Below are positions 9,786 to 16,847 of a stretch of 26,145 nucleotides of DNA, piece after piece. The position numbers and the translations under genes were made by a program. Position 1 is the stretch's first letter; the number at the start of each line of letters is the position of its first letter. The stretch comes from JBDKVA01 sp039679375 (GTDB taxonomy: Bacteria; Bacillota; Clostridia; Acetivibrionales; DTU013). Location: contig JBDKVA010000202.1 of assembly GCA_039679375.1 (NCBI GenBank), forward strand, positions 1 to 26,145. Reading direction: 5' to 3'. Below the pieces are notes generated by a model. That model did not search any database. It was not told where the DNA came from and saw nothing but the letters and a program-made list of their open reading frames with translations.

Positions 9786-11066
9786 TTATATTACGCCGGC
9801 CGCAAACGCTTTTGCCATTGGCGCTTCGAGGGGATTGACCGCCAGCTTGATCCTGAGCTTGCCATATTCCCTCCCGATTCTTTTATAAAAGCTCTTTAAA
9901 TAGCCAAAGCTAAGAGGCGAAAAAGCTTCCAGTCTTTGAAGATATCTTCTGCCGTAACTGCTGCTGTTGCAAGCTACAGCTCCCATCAGCAGGAAAATGG
10001 TACTTTTTTTTATCATGCTCTTTATTTCCATTGCGTCTGGTGAAGCGAAGCAGGTATCTTCGTCAAGAACCCTATAAATGAAATGGATCAGCCTGTTCGT
10101 ATTGCTTTCCAGCGTATGGGCGTCAGTCGCAGAGAAAATGGTATGATGCCCGTTGCCTTTATCCGCCGCTGCATCCTGCAAATCATCCAGCAGTTGCAGC
10201 AACACCCCGAAACCAAACATAAATGCCGCCTGCTCCGTAGTAAGGTTTCCCTTTACAAGACAGGCATCCGCCATCACCGAAGAGCCGCCCTTCTCAATGC
10301 TGATATCCAGAATATCCGGTTCGTTCCCCGGCATAATTTTAAACTGCTGCAGCAGACTCCTGTTCTGAGCCTTTTGAATAGCAATCAGACTGTTGTATAC
10401 CAGTGGGTGTCTGCTCCTGGCAAATTGGCTTTCTATCCTGTCAACCAGGGCAAAAAGCCTGCCTTCGTATACTGTACCGGCTTCCAAAGGCTCACCCGCC
10501 AGCCTTCTTTCGAACCGTTTGTTAATAATTCTTTTTTCCTCAGCCGGTATGGAAGCTGCGTCCAGATAATTATCCGTATATGGATAGAGCATGCTGTACG
10601 CAAATATGGATGGAGTTGCCTCTACCGTGCAGCCCATCAGCTTTTGTATGCAATTCATGATCCATACGTTCCTGAGTGCCTGGATAATATCATCCAGTTT
10701 TATCCCGGCATCAAAAGAACGTGCTTCATGAATGAAGTCGGATGTCACATCGCAGAAGCCCTCCTCCAGCAGAAGCCTCATACTGCTGGCATCAAGTCCA
10801 ATGATTCCTGTTCCGCAGCCATATATCAGCTTTTTCATGGCAGTGCCCCACCGGACATCCTCTTCACCTCTATTATTTGAAAACCGCTTCACCAGAAGAA
10901 TGATCTCGTCCGTAAAGGTGTTCATCTGCAGATCCTTCTGTTTCTGCAGCAAAGCACCGTACTGGTGTTTTAGCGCAGGAAAGTCATCCGGCGTGTTTTC
11001 CCAAAGCTTTTTGTATTTATTCTTCAATAAATCGGTCATCCCGGAACAATCATCTCCTGTACCCAT
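9786..11066 (-). CDS. Class 1 isoprenoid biosynthesis enzyme (polyprenyl synthetase-like)
   Basis: About 426 residues, all-alpha, soluble. The stretch LLQLLDDLQDAAADKGNG (near residue 293) matches the second Asp-rich, Mg-diphosphate-binding motif of trans-prenyltransferases. The first Asp-rich motif seems replaced by YPYTDNYLD (near 163), i.e. DNYLD rather than DDxxD. This resembles a divergent family usually named class 1 isoprenoid biosynthesis enzyme, whose reaction is not settled: prenyl chain elongation, head-to-head condensation, or terpene cyclisation are all possible. No other isoprenoid gene is adjacent. Start chosen at ATG 11066, preceded by GGTGAGG; a longer frame opens at ATG 11123 but has no good ribosome site. 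The following gene is the AraC-type regulator after a 209-bp gap, so they are probably not co-transcribed. Confidence 0.75.
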   Translation of the reverse strand: MGTGDDCSGMTDLLKNKYKKLWENTPDDFPALKHQYGALLQKQKDLQMNTFTDEIILLVKRFSNNRGEEDVRWGTAMKKLIYGCGTGIIGLDASSMRLLLEEGFCDVTSDFIHEARSFDAGIKLDDIIQALRNVWIMNCIQKLMGCTVEATPSIFAYSMLYPYTDNYLDAASIPAEEKRIINKRFERRLAGEPLEAGTVYEGRLFALVDRIESQFARSRHPLVYNSLIAIQKAQNRSLLQQFKIMPGNEPDILDISIEKGGSSVMADACLVKGNLTTEQAAFMFGFGVLLQLLDDLQDAAADKGNGHHTIFSATDAHTLESNTNRLIHFIYRVLDEDTCFASPDAMEIKSMIKKSTIFLLMGAVACNSSSYGRRYLQRLEAFSPLSFGYLKSFYKRIGREYGKLRIKLAVNPLEAPMAKAFAAGVI

Positions 11067-11142
11067 TTTAACCTCACCTGTGCCGTGACAGCTGCCATAC
11101 CGGAGTATGTCACAATTCCTCATACAAAGTTTTTGCTGCAGC

Positions 11143-12042
11143 TCATCTTTCTACAACTGTAAGCTTTCCGACTCCCATATCCACATCTGCTTCGATTTTG
11201 AAGCTTTTCGTATCATATCCCGGTGAATAGCGCCAATCGCCCTTCTTTTCCCAGCCTGGCTCATCGAAATTCGTATCGTTTAATGCTCCGTCAAGCCTGA
11301 CCCTTATTCCAGTGTCCTTCGGCAGAGTTATTGCAATTTTCGTTGCTCCTGCATCCAATTTCAGGCTGGTATTGCAGCTACCCATATCAAGCTGCAGCTT
11401 GGACGCTCCCGTATTGATATCCAGCTCCTCAACCTTAAGGTCCTTCATATCGAGGTTGCCTTCGATTGCACCGGTATCAAGCGTCAGCTTCCAGATCACA
11501 TCCCTATTTAAATGAAAATCATTTCGCAGCGTTTCAGTATGATTAAAATTGGAAATAGTGTAGCCTTTCATCCAAAATCTGATTGAAGTGATGCGGTTTC
11601 CGTCTTTTTGCACTTCGGAATGACGTACCAGCTCCTCACTGATTTTTGCATCGAGCAGATTGGTTGTATCTGCATCCAAATTGAGCTGTGTTGCTCCGAA
11701 CTCAAGCTTCAGCTCGCCTCTTTCCGTCTCAGGCCGCTTTTCAAGCGTTACCGCCGAAGTTGTAACTTTTGAGCCGTCCACAATAAAGGATCCCTTGGAC
11801 GGTATTTTAAAGTAACCATAGCATACGATCACAGCCAGTATTACAAGCCATGCGGTTGCCTTTATCAGCCTGTTATTTCTAAATATGAAGCCGATCCCTA
11901 TGGCCACCAGTATCAGCGGCCATAGCTTGAACAGTGCAAAAAGCGTTGACATATTCACAATTCCGGCGATACCGAGCGCCCATAACACGCCTATTGTCAG
12001 AAGGAGGATTCCAAGGCCGAGGCCCTTTCCCTGATTTTGCAT
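11143..12042 (-). CDS. LiaF-like membrane protein (envelope stress response type)
   Basis: About 299 residues. The N-terminus has three to four short hydrophobic helices (GLGILLLTIGVLWALGIAGIV, LFKLWPLILVAIGIGFIF, ATAWLVILAVIVCYGYF) like the DUF5668/LiaF membrane part. The C-terminal two thirds is a repetitive beta region (GELKLEFGATQLNLDADT, LDTGAIEGNLDMKDLKV, LDINTGASKLQLDMG, LDAGATKIAITLPKDTG) like the DUF4097/LiaF C-terminal fold. Family knowledge: LiaF restrains the LiaRS cell-envelope stress system in Bacilli; no LiaRS pair is visible here. Start is ATG 12042, ten bases after GGGAGG, only four bases past the stop of the PspC gene, so the two are almost certainly one operon. A longer frame from 12081 would overlap the PspC gene and is less likely. 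Confidence 0.8.
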   Translation of the reverse strand: MQNQGKGLGLGILLLTIGVLWALGIAGIVNMSTLFALFKLWPLILVAIGIGFIFRNNRLIKATAWLVILAVIVCYGYFKIPSKGSFIVDGSKVTTSAVTLEKRPETERGELKLEFGATQLNLDADTTNLLDAKISEELVRHSEVQKDGNRITSIRFWMKGYTISNFNHTETLRNDFHLNRDVIWKLTLDTGAIEGNLDMKDLKVEELDINTGASKLQLDMGSCNTSLKLDAGATKIAITLPKDTGIRVRLDGALNDTNFDEPGWEKKGDWRYSPGYDTKSFKIEADVDMGVGKLTVVER

Positions 12043-12046
12043 GACG

Positions 12047-12595
12047 CTATTTCCTCCCCTTGTATACGATGATTCCGCCAACGCCGATCAACAATATGGG
12101 TACCAGATATTTCAGGTTGAACAGCACCGGTATGAATTGTTTTGCAAGGATCAGTACGCCGAGGCCGACAAGGATCGCGCCAAATACAAACTTGTTTTTT
12201 TCAGAATTGTACTTGGGCGGACGGTCCCACTCATCGTCTTTTCCAAATCCGCTTTCAAAACCTGAGCCTGTATCTGTTCTCTCATATGATCCCGTATCAG
12301 CTCCCGCTCCATTCCATTCAGTACTGCCTGTACCGGCAGATGGACCCGGATTGGCACCGGAACCGGAAGCCGGGCCCGCCCCATAACTGCTTCTCCATTG
12401 ATCCCTATCCTGTGAACCCTTGTCTTCCGGCATGATCAATGCCGCTACGAGGTAGACCAAAAAGCCGACTCCCGACATTGTAACAAGGATACAAACGATT
12501 CTGATCAATGTGACATCTATTCGGAAGTACTCGGCCAAACCGCCGCATACTCCCAGTATGACTCTGTTTGTTTTGGACCGATGCAATCTTTCCAT
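12047..12595 (-). CDS. PspC-domain membrane protein
   Basis: About 182 residues. Residues 1-60 are a classic PspC domain (LHRSKTNRVILGVCGGLAEYF, then the helix LIRIVCILVTMSGVGFLVYLVAALIMPED). A long Gly/Ser/Thr/Asp-rich linker follows (about 62-125), then two C-terminal membrane helices (FVFGAILVGLGVLILAKQF and LVPILLIGVGGIIVY). The linker is low complexity and probably disordered. PspC-type proteins act in phage-shock and envelope-stress responses. Pairing with the LiaF-like gene four bases downstream supports an envelope-sensing unit. Two close ATGs exist: 12601 sits only two bases after the GGGG ribosome site and 12595 sits eight bases after, so 12595 is preferred. A good promoter lies at 12659-12687. 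Confidence 0.87.
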   Translation of the reverse strand: MERLHRSKTNRVILGVCGGLAEYFRIDVTLIRIVCILVTMSGVGFLVYLVAALIMPEDKGSQDRDQWRSSYGAGPASGSGANPGPSAGTGSTEWNGAGADTGSYERTDTGSGFESGFGKDDEWDRPPKYNSEKNKFVFGAILVGLGVLILAKQFIPVLFNLKYLVPILLIGVGGIIVYKGRK

Positions 12596-12613
12596 TTTCA
12601 TTTCCCCTTTTAT

Positions 12614-12625
12614 CCAATATATTGG
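12614..12625. promoter_or_regulatory. 12-bp palindrome in the leader of the pspC-liaF-like operon
   Basis: CCAATATATTGG is a perfect palindrome between the promoter (12659-12687) and the ribosome-binding site, where a bound repressor could block the start of transcription. No partner regulator is visible in the window. Confidence 0.35.
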
Positions 12626-12658
12626 CTAAAGCCATTGTTTATTTTGTGTTTACAATAG

Positions 12659-12687
12659 ATAATACGACGCATTTAAAAGAATGTCTA
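12659..12687 (-). promoter_or_regulatory. Sigma-A-type promoter of the PspC/LiaF-like operon
   Basis: Minus-strand -35 TAGACA (12682-12687), 17-bp spacer, -10 TATTAT (12659-12664); each box differs from consensus at one base. The start point would be near 12652, giving a leader of about 57 nt. Confidence 0.65.
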
Positions 12688-12766
12688 ATTTTATTATGAA
12701 AAATTTTAACGTTACGATAATAGCATAACTTCACAACATAGGAAAAGTGCGCACCACAAAGAGTAG

Positions 12767-12850
12767 GGGCGACCAGTGGTCGCCCGCCACAGAAAGACAC
12801 CACGTCGCTTGAGTGGCGCCTTTTCGCTACTTTTGGGCGGTCAAAAGTGG
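12767..12850. repeat. Palindromic intergenic repeat-like element
   Basis: Two hairpins occur in the 326-bp gap between the DUF1638 gene and the PspC gene. The first is GGGCGACCA-G-TGGTCGCCC (12767-12785), a perfect 9-bp inverted repeat. The second is CTACTTTTG-GGCGGT-CAAAAGTGG (12827-12850), nine pairs with one G-T. Local GC is far above the flanking AT-rich DNA. It looks like a member of a dispersed palindromic family or a MITE relic, but only one copy is in the window. The rest of the gap contains the operon promoter and no gene. Confidence 0.5.
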
Positions 12851-12921
12851 CATTAATGCGGGATATTCTCATTCAATGGTGTGCAATATTACCCAAAACC
12901 CAGAAATTGCAGCTCTGCTCC

Positions 12922-13647
12922 CTATACCTCCATGATCCTGTCATGGTCATATACCGGCTTGATCTCATGTCCCGGCGGGATGACCAGAAATTCCTCATCA
13001 TTCCAGTCGCCGGTCAGCAGTTTATCGATCAGACGCGTGCTTCCCTCTAAGAAACGGGTCTTTTTGCCTTTTTCCGCAGCATGTTTTATAAACTCCCCCC
13101 TGGCATTGTTGTCCGCAATACCCGGTAAATCAATGTAGGTCAAGAAATCATAAATACTGCTGACATTCATCGTCTCCCAAATGTATTGCGCATTTTCTTC
13201 GCCATACTTTAGAACCAGTTCCGCATAGCTATTGTCCTGTTCCGGCGTCAGCGCATTCATGGCATTGTCCGAATACCAACCATCCGAGCGCTCAAAATAG
13301 CAGGCTGTGCTCCACTGCGCACTGGGTGTTTTTCCGAAATGCTCCAGAAAGGCCGAACGGCTTCCTAAAAAAATGGTACAGCAGTCGTGCGCCCTCGGAA
13401 TGACCATTGGCAATGAACGGGAAACAAGTCCCGCGGTACCGTTGCCGCAAAGTCCATAGCAAAGCAGTATGGCATCATACTGCTCCGTTGTCCTGTCGAT
13501 TATGCTTTGTATTTCTTCCCTTAAAGATTCCGGTTTCGTATGGGAACGCAGCTTTGTAAATTCCATATCGACGGTGTGCCTGGAGTTTGCCGCTGCCTTG
13601 AAAGCCGGTCTTGAAAAAACTTCACAACTAATGAGCTTATATCTCAT
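12922..13647 (-). CDS. DUF1638 family protein
   Basis: About 241 residues, soluble, no signal peptide. The segment YDAILLCYGLCGNGTAGL, followed by PMVIPRAHDCCTIFLGSRSAF, is the conserved core of the DUF1638 family, with several cysteines that could bind metal or a cofactor. No reaction is known to me; members occur in anaerobes and methanogens, sometimes near corrinoid methyltransferase genes, none of which is here. Start is ATG 13647, eight bases after GGAGG; an upstream ATG at 13665 has no ribosome site. The preceding gene (YbhN-like) ends 20 bases before, so these are probably one transcript. The C-terminus ends HEIKPVYDHDRIMEV. Confidence 0.78.
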   Translation of the reverse strand: MRYKLISCEVFSRPAFKAAANSRHTVDMEFTKLRSHTKPESLREEIQSIIDRTTEQYDAILLCYGLCGNGTAGLVSRSLPMVIPRAHDCCTIFLGSRSAFLEHFGKTPSAQWSTACYFERSDGWYSDNAMNALTPEQDNSYAELVLKYGEENAQYIWETMNVSSIYDFLTYIDLPGIADNNARGEFIKHAAEKGKKTRFLEGSTRLIDKLLTGDWNDEEFLVIPPGHEIKPVYDHDRIMEV

Positions 13648-13667
13648 GTGAAAAACCTCCTGCATAC

Positions 13668-14684
13668 TTACATTTGACGTTTCAGCGGCTTCTCGGGAGC
13701 CAATAAGGTAAACAGGCCTCCAATTATTGCAGAAGAATAATAGGTAAGGACCCTGTATATCAAAATGACCGGAATAATGAAGGCTTTTGTAAAAAACAGG
13801 CCGTAAAACAAATAACTTAAGCCTTCGAATCCGCCTGTGGCCCCCGGTGTGGGAACCAGCAGTGAAATCAGCGTGATCATCGACTGTGCCGCCAGCATGT
13901 TAAATAGTGAAGCGCCGTGCTTTTCGACTGCAAGCTGAATGAAATAAGGTATCGCAAACATAAAGGTGAATTGCAGCACCTGCATGACCGTCAGCTTAAT
14001 GATCAGGGACCTTCTATTACATAAAATGGACGCTCCTTCACAGAAGCTATTCAGCTCGCTGTCCATCTTTTTTTCTGCTTTATCCAATTTTTTAAGGAAC
14101 TTTAGTTTTCTGAGCACTTTAAAAATAAAAACGAGCACCCTCTTAGCAGTCTGCCTGTTAAACAAAAAAAGCAGATAGAGAATCAGGAAGGCTGTATTCA
14201 CCAGCAAGCCCAATATAAAGAAATAATAGAATTGCGGTATATTCGCGGCAAAGTAAGAACCCTTGAAAACAAATGCCGCAATGGAATACAAAACAATTAC
14301 AAACTGATGAAGCACTGTTTTTACTATGATGATCGAAGCCGCATGACCGGGCTTAACACCATCCTTTACCATCACATATGCCTGTACAGGCTGGCCGGCG
14401 CCGGACAATGGCGTTATGGCATTAAAAAACTGCCCGATCATGGTGACTCTGATTGAATCTTTTAATGGCTGTCTTTCCAGCATGGCAAGCGCGAGAATGT
14501 GCAATATGGATGCATCGATCACCCAATATGCAATCATACAGCCAAAGCCTGCAGCCAGCCATACGGCCTTGGCATTTTTTACAATATGTACCAGTTCATC
14601 AAAGCTGCCTGTAAAGAAAATGAGTATGAAAAGCAGCAGTGCTGAAGAAAGTACAATAAACAATTTAAATAGAAATTTCTTCAT
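13668..14684 (-). CDS. YbhN/UPF0104-type (lysylphosphatidylglycerol synthase TM domain) membrane protein
   Basis: About 338 residues with eight or so membrane helices, matching the flippase-like membrane half of MprF/YbhN proteins. Typical features are the opening KKFLFKLFIVLSSALLLFIL, the segment ITPLSGAGQPVQAYVM, and near the end LLVPTPGATGGFEGLSYLF, the conserved PxPGGxGxxE-like motif (here PTPGATGGFE). It lacks a catalytic aminoacyl transferase domain, so it is probably a lipid-handling or flippase-like protein, not a lysyl-PG synthase. The start is uncertain: ATG 14684 begins directly at the first helix as in relatives but its AAGGAA site is 15 bases away; ATG 14738 would add 18 charged residues, overlap the Gls24 gene, and has GGAAG six bases ahead. 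It lies between the Gls24-type and DUF1638 genes in one run. Confidence 0.8.
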   Translation of the reverse strand: MKKFLFKLFIVLSSALLLFILIFFTGSFDELVHIVKNAKAVWLAAGFGCMIAYWVIDASILHILALAMLERQPLKDSIRVTMIGQFFNAITPLSGAGQPVQAYVMVKDGVKPGHAASIIIVKTVLHQFVIVLYSIAAFVFKGSYFAANIPQFYYFFILGLLVNTAFLILYLLFLFNRQTAKRVLVFIFKVLRKLKFLKKLDKAEKKMDSELNSFCEGASILCNRRSLIIKLTVMQVLQFTFMFAIPYFIQLAVEKHGASLFNMLAAQSMITLISLLVPTPGATGGFEGLSYLFYGLFFTKAFIIPVILIYRVLTYYSSAIIGGLFTLLAPEKPLKRQM

Positions 14685-14715
14685 GAAGTAAAATGTATGT
14701 TCCTTTTCATAAAAA

Positions 14716-15120
14716 TCATGCCTGCGGCGTTGCTTCATCAACAACTTCCAGTTTGCCGGATCCTTTTCCCATACTTACGCCAAGTATGTTGACATTGATC
14801 GAGTTGACCACCATTCCGGTCATGCCTTCCACTGCATCACGCACCCTGGTTTGCAGATCACGGGCAACCTCGTGTATTTTGCAGCCATATTGCATGACGA
14901 CCGACAGGTCAATGGCAACAAGGTTGTCCTTCATTTCAACCTTGATACCCCTTCCGGGTGATTTTTTGCCGAGCATGCCTGCCAATCCATCCACAAAGCC
15001 ACCGCCCATCGATGCAAGGTTTTCATTTTCAGCTGCCGCTATACCGGCAATCGTAGCGATGACTTCTTCAGAAATCCTGATTTTGTCTTCCCTGGTTTGC
15101 TCATTTACCATTTCATTCAT
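14716..15120 (-). CDS. Asp23/Gls24 family envelope-stress protein
   Basis: About 134 residues. The body matches the Asp23/Gls24 fold: DKIRISEEVIATIAGIAA, then GRGIKVEMKDNLVAIDLSVVMQYGCKIHEVARDLQTRVRDAV, GMTGMVVNSINVNILGV. A Gly/Met-rich insertion (NLASMGGGFVDGLAGMLGKK) follows the first helix. Members sit at the membrane or in the cytosol in Firmicutes and respond to alkaline or cell-wall stress; the exact role is unclear. Start is ATG 15120, seven bases after GGGAGG; the ATG at 15135 has no spacing for this site. The downstream YbhN-like gene begins next to or inside its 3' end, suggesting translational coupling. Confidence 0.85.
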   Translation of the reverse strand: MNEMVNEQTREDKIRISEEVIATIAGIAAAENENLASMGGGFVDGLAGMLGKKSPGRGIKVEMKDNLVAIDLSVVMQYGCKIHEVARDLQTRVRDAVEGMTGMVVNSINVNILGVSMGKGSGKLEVVDEATPQA

Positions 15121-15187
15121 GACATTACCTCCCATTTTAAATTTTATTTTGGTGCTTTTCCATGATGTGTATCATAAGCGTTGGCTG

Positions 15188-15240
15188 GTCAGAGCATATG
15201 AAACCCGCAATATCCTGTAAGGATTTCAAAGTGCTCTGAC
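15188..15240. repeat. Nested inverted repeat between asnS and the Gls24 gene
   Basis: GTCAGAGCA (15188-15196) pairs perfectly with TGCTCTGAC (15232-15240), and inside lies the small hairpin ATCC-TGTAA-GGAT (15212-15224). A direct repeat CTGAGAT occurs just beyond at 15243 and 15253. It sits in the leader region of the Gls24 operon, so it may be a regulatory site or an RNA hairpin. Confidence 0.4.
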
Positions 15241-15265
15241 ATCTGAGATATTCTGAGATGAAAAG

Positions 15266-15285
15266 GTTCAATTGTAATATTGAAC
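15266..15285 (-). terminator. Possible weak terminator of asnS
   Basis: Twenty bases after the asnS stop on the minus strand, GTTCAAT and ATTGAAC pair around TGTAAT (read on plus) and are followed on the minus strand by CCTTTT. The stem is only seven pairs, so it is a weak candidate. Confidence 0.4.
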
Positions 15286-15306
15286 GTATCGCAGTAAAGC
15301 TGACTC

Positions 15307-16698
15307 CTAAAAGTCTGCAGTCTTTGGCGTTCTCGGGAATGGTATGACATCTCTTATATTGGCCATACCACTCAGGTACATGACCGCTCTTTCAAAGCCA
15401 AGCCCGAAACCCGCATGCCTTGTACCGCCGTATTTTCTGAGATCCATATACCATTTGTAATCATCCTGCGCAAGCCCCAGTTCATCCATGCGCCTGGCTA
15501 GCAGATCATAACGTTCTTCCCTCTGACTCCCGCCGATGATCTCACCGACTCCCGGAACCAGAAGATCCATTGCCGCAACGGTCTTTCCGTCATCGTTCAG
15601 CCTCATGTAAAAGGCTTTTATTTCTTTCGGATAATCTGTTACGAATACAGGCTTTTTGAAAATCTTTTCCGTCAAATATCTCTCATGCTCGGTCTGAAGG
15701 TCGCTTCCCCACTTGACCGGATAATCGAAGCTGGAATTTTCCTTTTCCAGGAGTTCGATTGCTTCCGTATAAGTTACATGGCCAAAATCGGAATTCACCA
15801 CATTATGCAGCCTGTCCATCAGGGTATTGTCAACAAAGCTGTTGAAAAACTCAAGCTCCTCCGGAACATTTTCCAGGCAATAGTTGATAAGGTACTTCAT
15901 CATATCTTCCGCCATCTGCATATCTTCTTGCAGACCGGCAAAGGCGATTTCCGGTTCGATCATCCAGAACTCGGCTGCATGCCTTGCTGTATTGGAATTT
16001 TCAGCTCTGAACGTAGGTCCGAAGGTATATATTTTCCCAAATGCCATGCAGTAGGTTTCACCAGTCAGCTGTCCGCTCACGGTAAGGCTTGTCGGCCGTC
16101 CGAAAAAGTCCTGTGAAAAGTCTGCACAGCCGCTTTCATCCCTTGGCGGATTATCCGGATCCAATGTCGTCACCCTGAACATTTCACCGGCGCCTTCACA
16201 GTCGCTTCCCGTAATAATGGGCGTCTGCACATATACAAAACCCCTCTCCTGGAAGAAACGGTGGATCGCAAAGGCAGCGGCGCTCCTCAGTCTGAAAACA
16301 GCTGAAAATGTGTTGGTTCTCGGCCTCAGATGCGCTATGGTCCGAAGAAATTCAAAAGAATGGCGCTTTTTCTGGAGAGGATAGTCCAAAGAACACAAGC
16401 CTTCGATCTCAATCGATTCAGCGCGAAGTTCAAAAGGCTGCTTGGCATCAGGTGTAGCCACAAACCCGCCGCGTACTTTTATGGATGACCCCTGGGGCAG
16501 CTTTGCTATTTCTTTGAAATTATCCAATACACTCTCATCAAAGACAATCTGAAGATTCCTGAAGAAAGAGCCGTCATTCAATTCTATAAATCCGAAGGTT
16601 TTTGAATCCCTGATCGTCCTGACCCATCCGGCCACTTCAACCTGTTTGTTGAAATAATTATCGCTCTCCCTGTACAATTGCTTAACACTCAACGTCAC
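15307..16698 (-). CDS. asnS: Asparaginyl-tRNA synthetase
   Basis: 463 residues, the usual length. Charges tRNA-Asn with asparagine in the cytosol. The N-terminal OB-fold anticodon-binding domain (VEVAGWVRTIRDSKTFGFIELNDGS) is followed by the class II catalytic core. Motif 2 is FRAENSNTARHAAEFWMIEPEIAF and motif 3 is GGTRHAGFGLGFERAVMYLSG, ending IRDVIPFPRTPKTADF as in AsnRS proteins. Start chosen at GTG 16698 because GGGAGG lies nine bases ahead and this gives the family length; a longer frame from 16833 would add about 45 residues with no homology-like features. No T-box leader is recognisable upstream. A promoter candidate lies at 16804-16833. Confidence 0.96.
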   Translation of the reverse strand: MTLSVKQLYRESDNYFNKQVEVAGWVRTIRDSKTFGFIELNDGSFFRNLQIVFDESVLDNFKEIAKLPQGSSIKVRGGFVATPDAKQPFELRAESIEIEGLCSLDYPLQKKRHSFEFLRTIAHLRPRTNTFSAVFRLRSAAAFAIHRFFQERGFVYVQTPIITGSDCEGAGEMFRVTTLDPDNPPRDESGCADFSQDFFGRPTSLTVSGQLTGETYCMAFGKIYTFGPTFRAENSNTARHAAEFWMIEPEIAFAGLQEDMQMAEDMMKYLINYCLENVPEELEFFNSFVDNTLMDRLHNVVNSDFGHVTYTEAIELLEKENSSFDYPVKWGSDLQTEHERYLTEKIFKKPVFVTDYPKEIKAFYMRLNDDGKTVAAMDLLVPGVGEIIGGSQREERYDLLARRMDELGLAQDDYKWYMDLRKYGGTRHAGFGLGFERAVMYLSGMANIRDVIPFPRTPKTADF

Positions 16699-16803
16699 AA
16701 ATATTTTCCTCCCTTTTGGATTTTTTAAAGGAAATCCACGCCTAAGCGTTAAACATCCCCCTTTACCGTATATAAGTATAACACATATAAAGCGTTTATA
16801 TGA

Positions 16804-16833
16804 ATTATACCATGATAAGCCAAACAACACCAA
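16804..16833 (-). promoter_or_regulatory. Candidate promoter of asnS
   Basis: Minus-strand -35 TTGGTG (16828-16833), 18-bp spacer, -10 TATAAT (16804-16809), about 105 nt before the GTG start. The -35 box lies inside the hairpin that follows the upstream gene, so termination and initiation signals overlap. Confidence 0.5.
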
Positions 16834-16847
16834 TCATTATTGGTGTT
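16826..16847 (-). terminator. Hairpin overlapping the stop of the hydrogenase-like gene
   Basis: AACACCAAT and ATTGGTGTT form nine perfect pairs around a 4-nt loop, beginning within the TAA stop codon of the upstream gene (16846-16848). The following minus-strand bases GTTTGG are only partly T-rich, so termination may be incomplete. Confidence 0.5.

Noticed and set aside
10083..10880. 265-codon open frame on the plus strand
   Set aside because: It is antisense to the isoprenoid enzyme, has no family features and no ribosome site.
12639..12872. Small minus-strand frame over the palindromic element
   Set aside because: It consists of the hairpin element itself with unusual composition and no ribosome site.
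16699..16845. T-box riboswitch ahead of asnS
   Set aside because: The leader is short, and I see neither a T-box consensus (TGGNACCGCG-like) nor a paired terminator.
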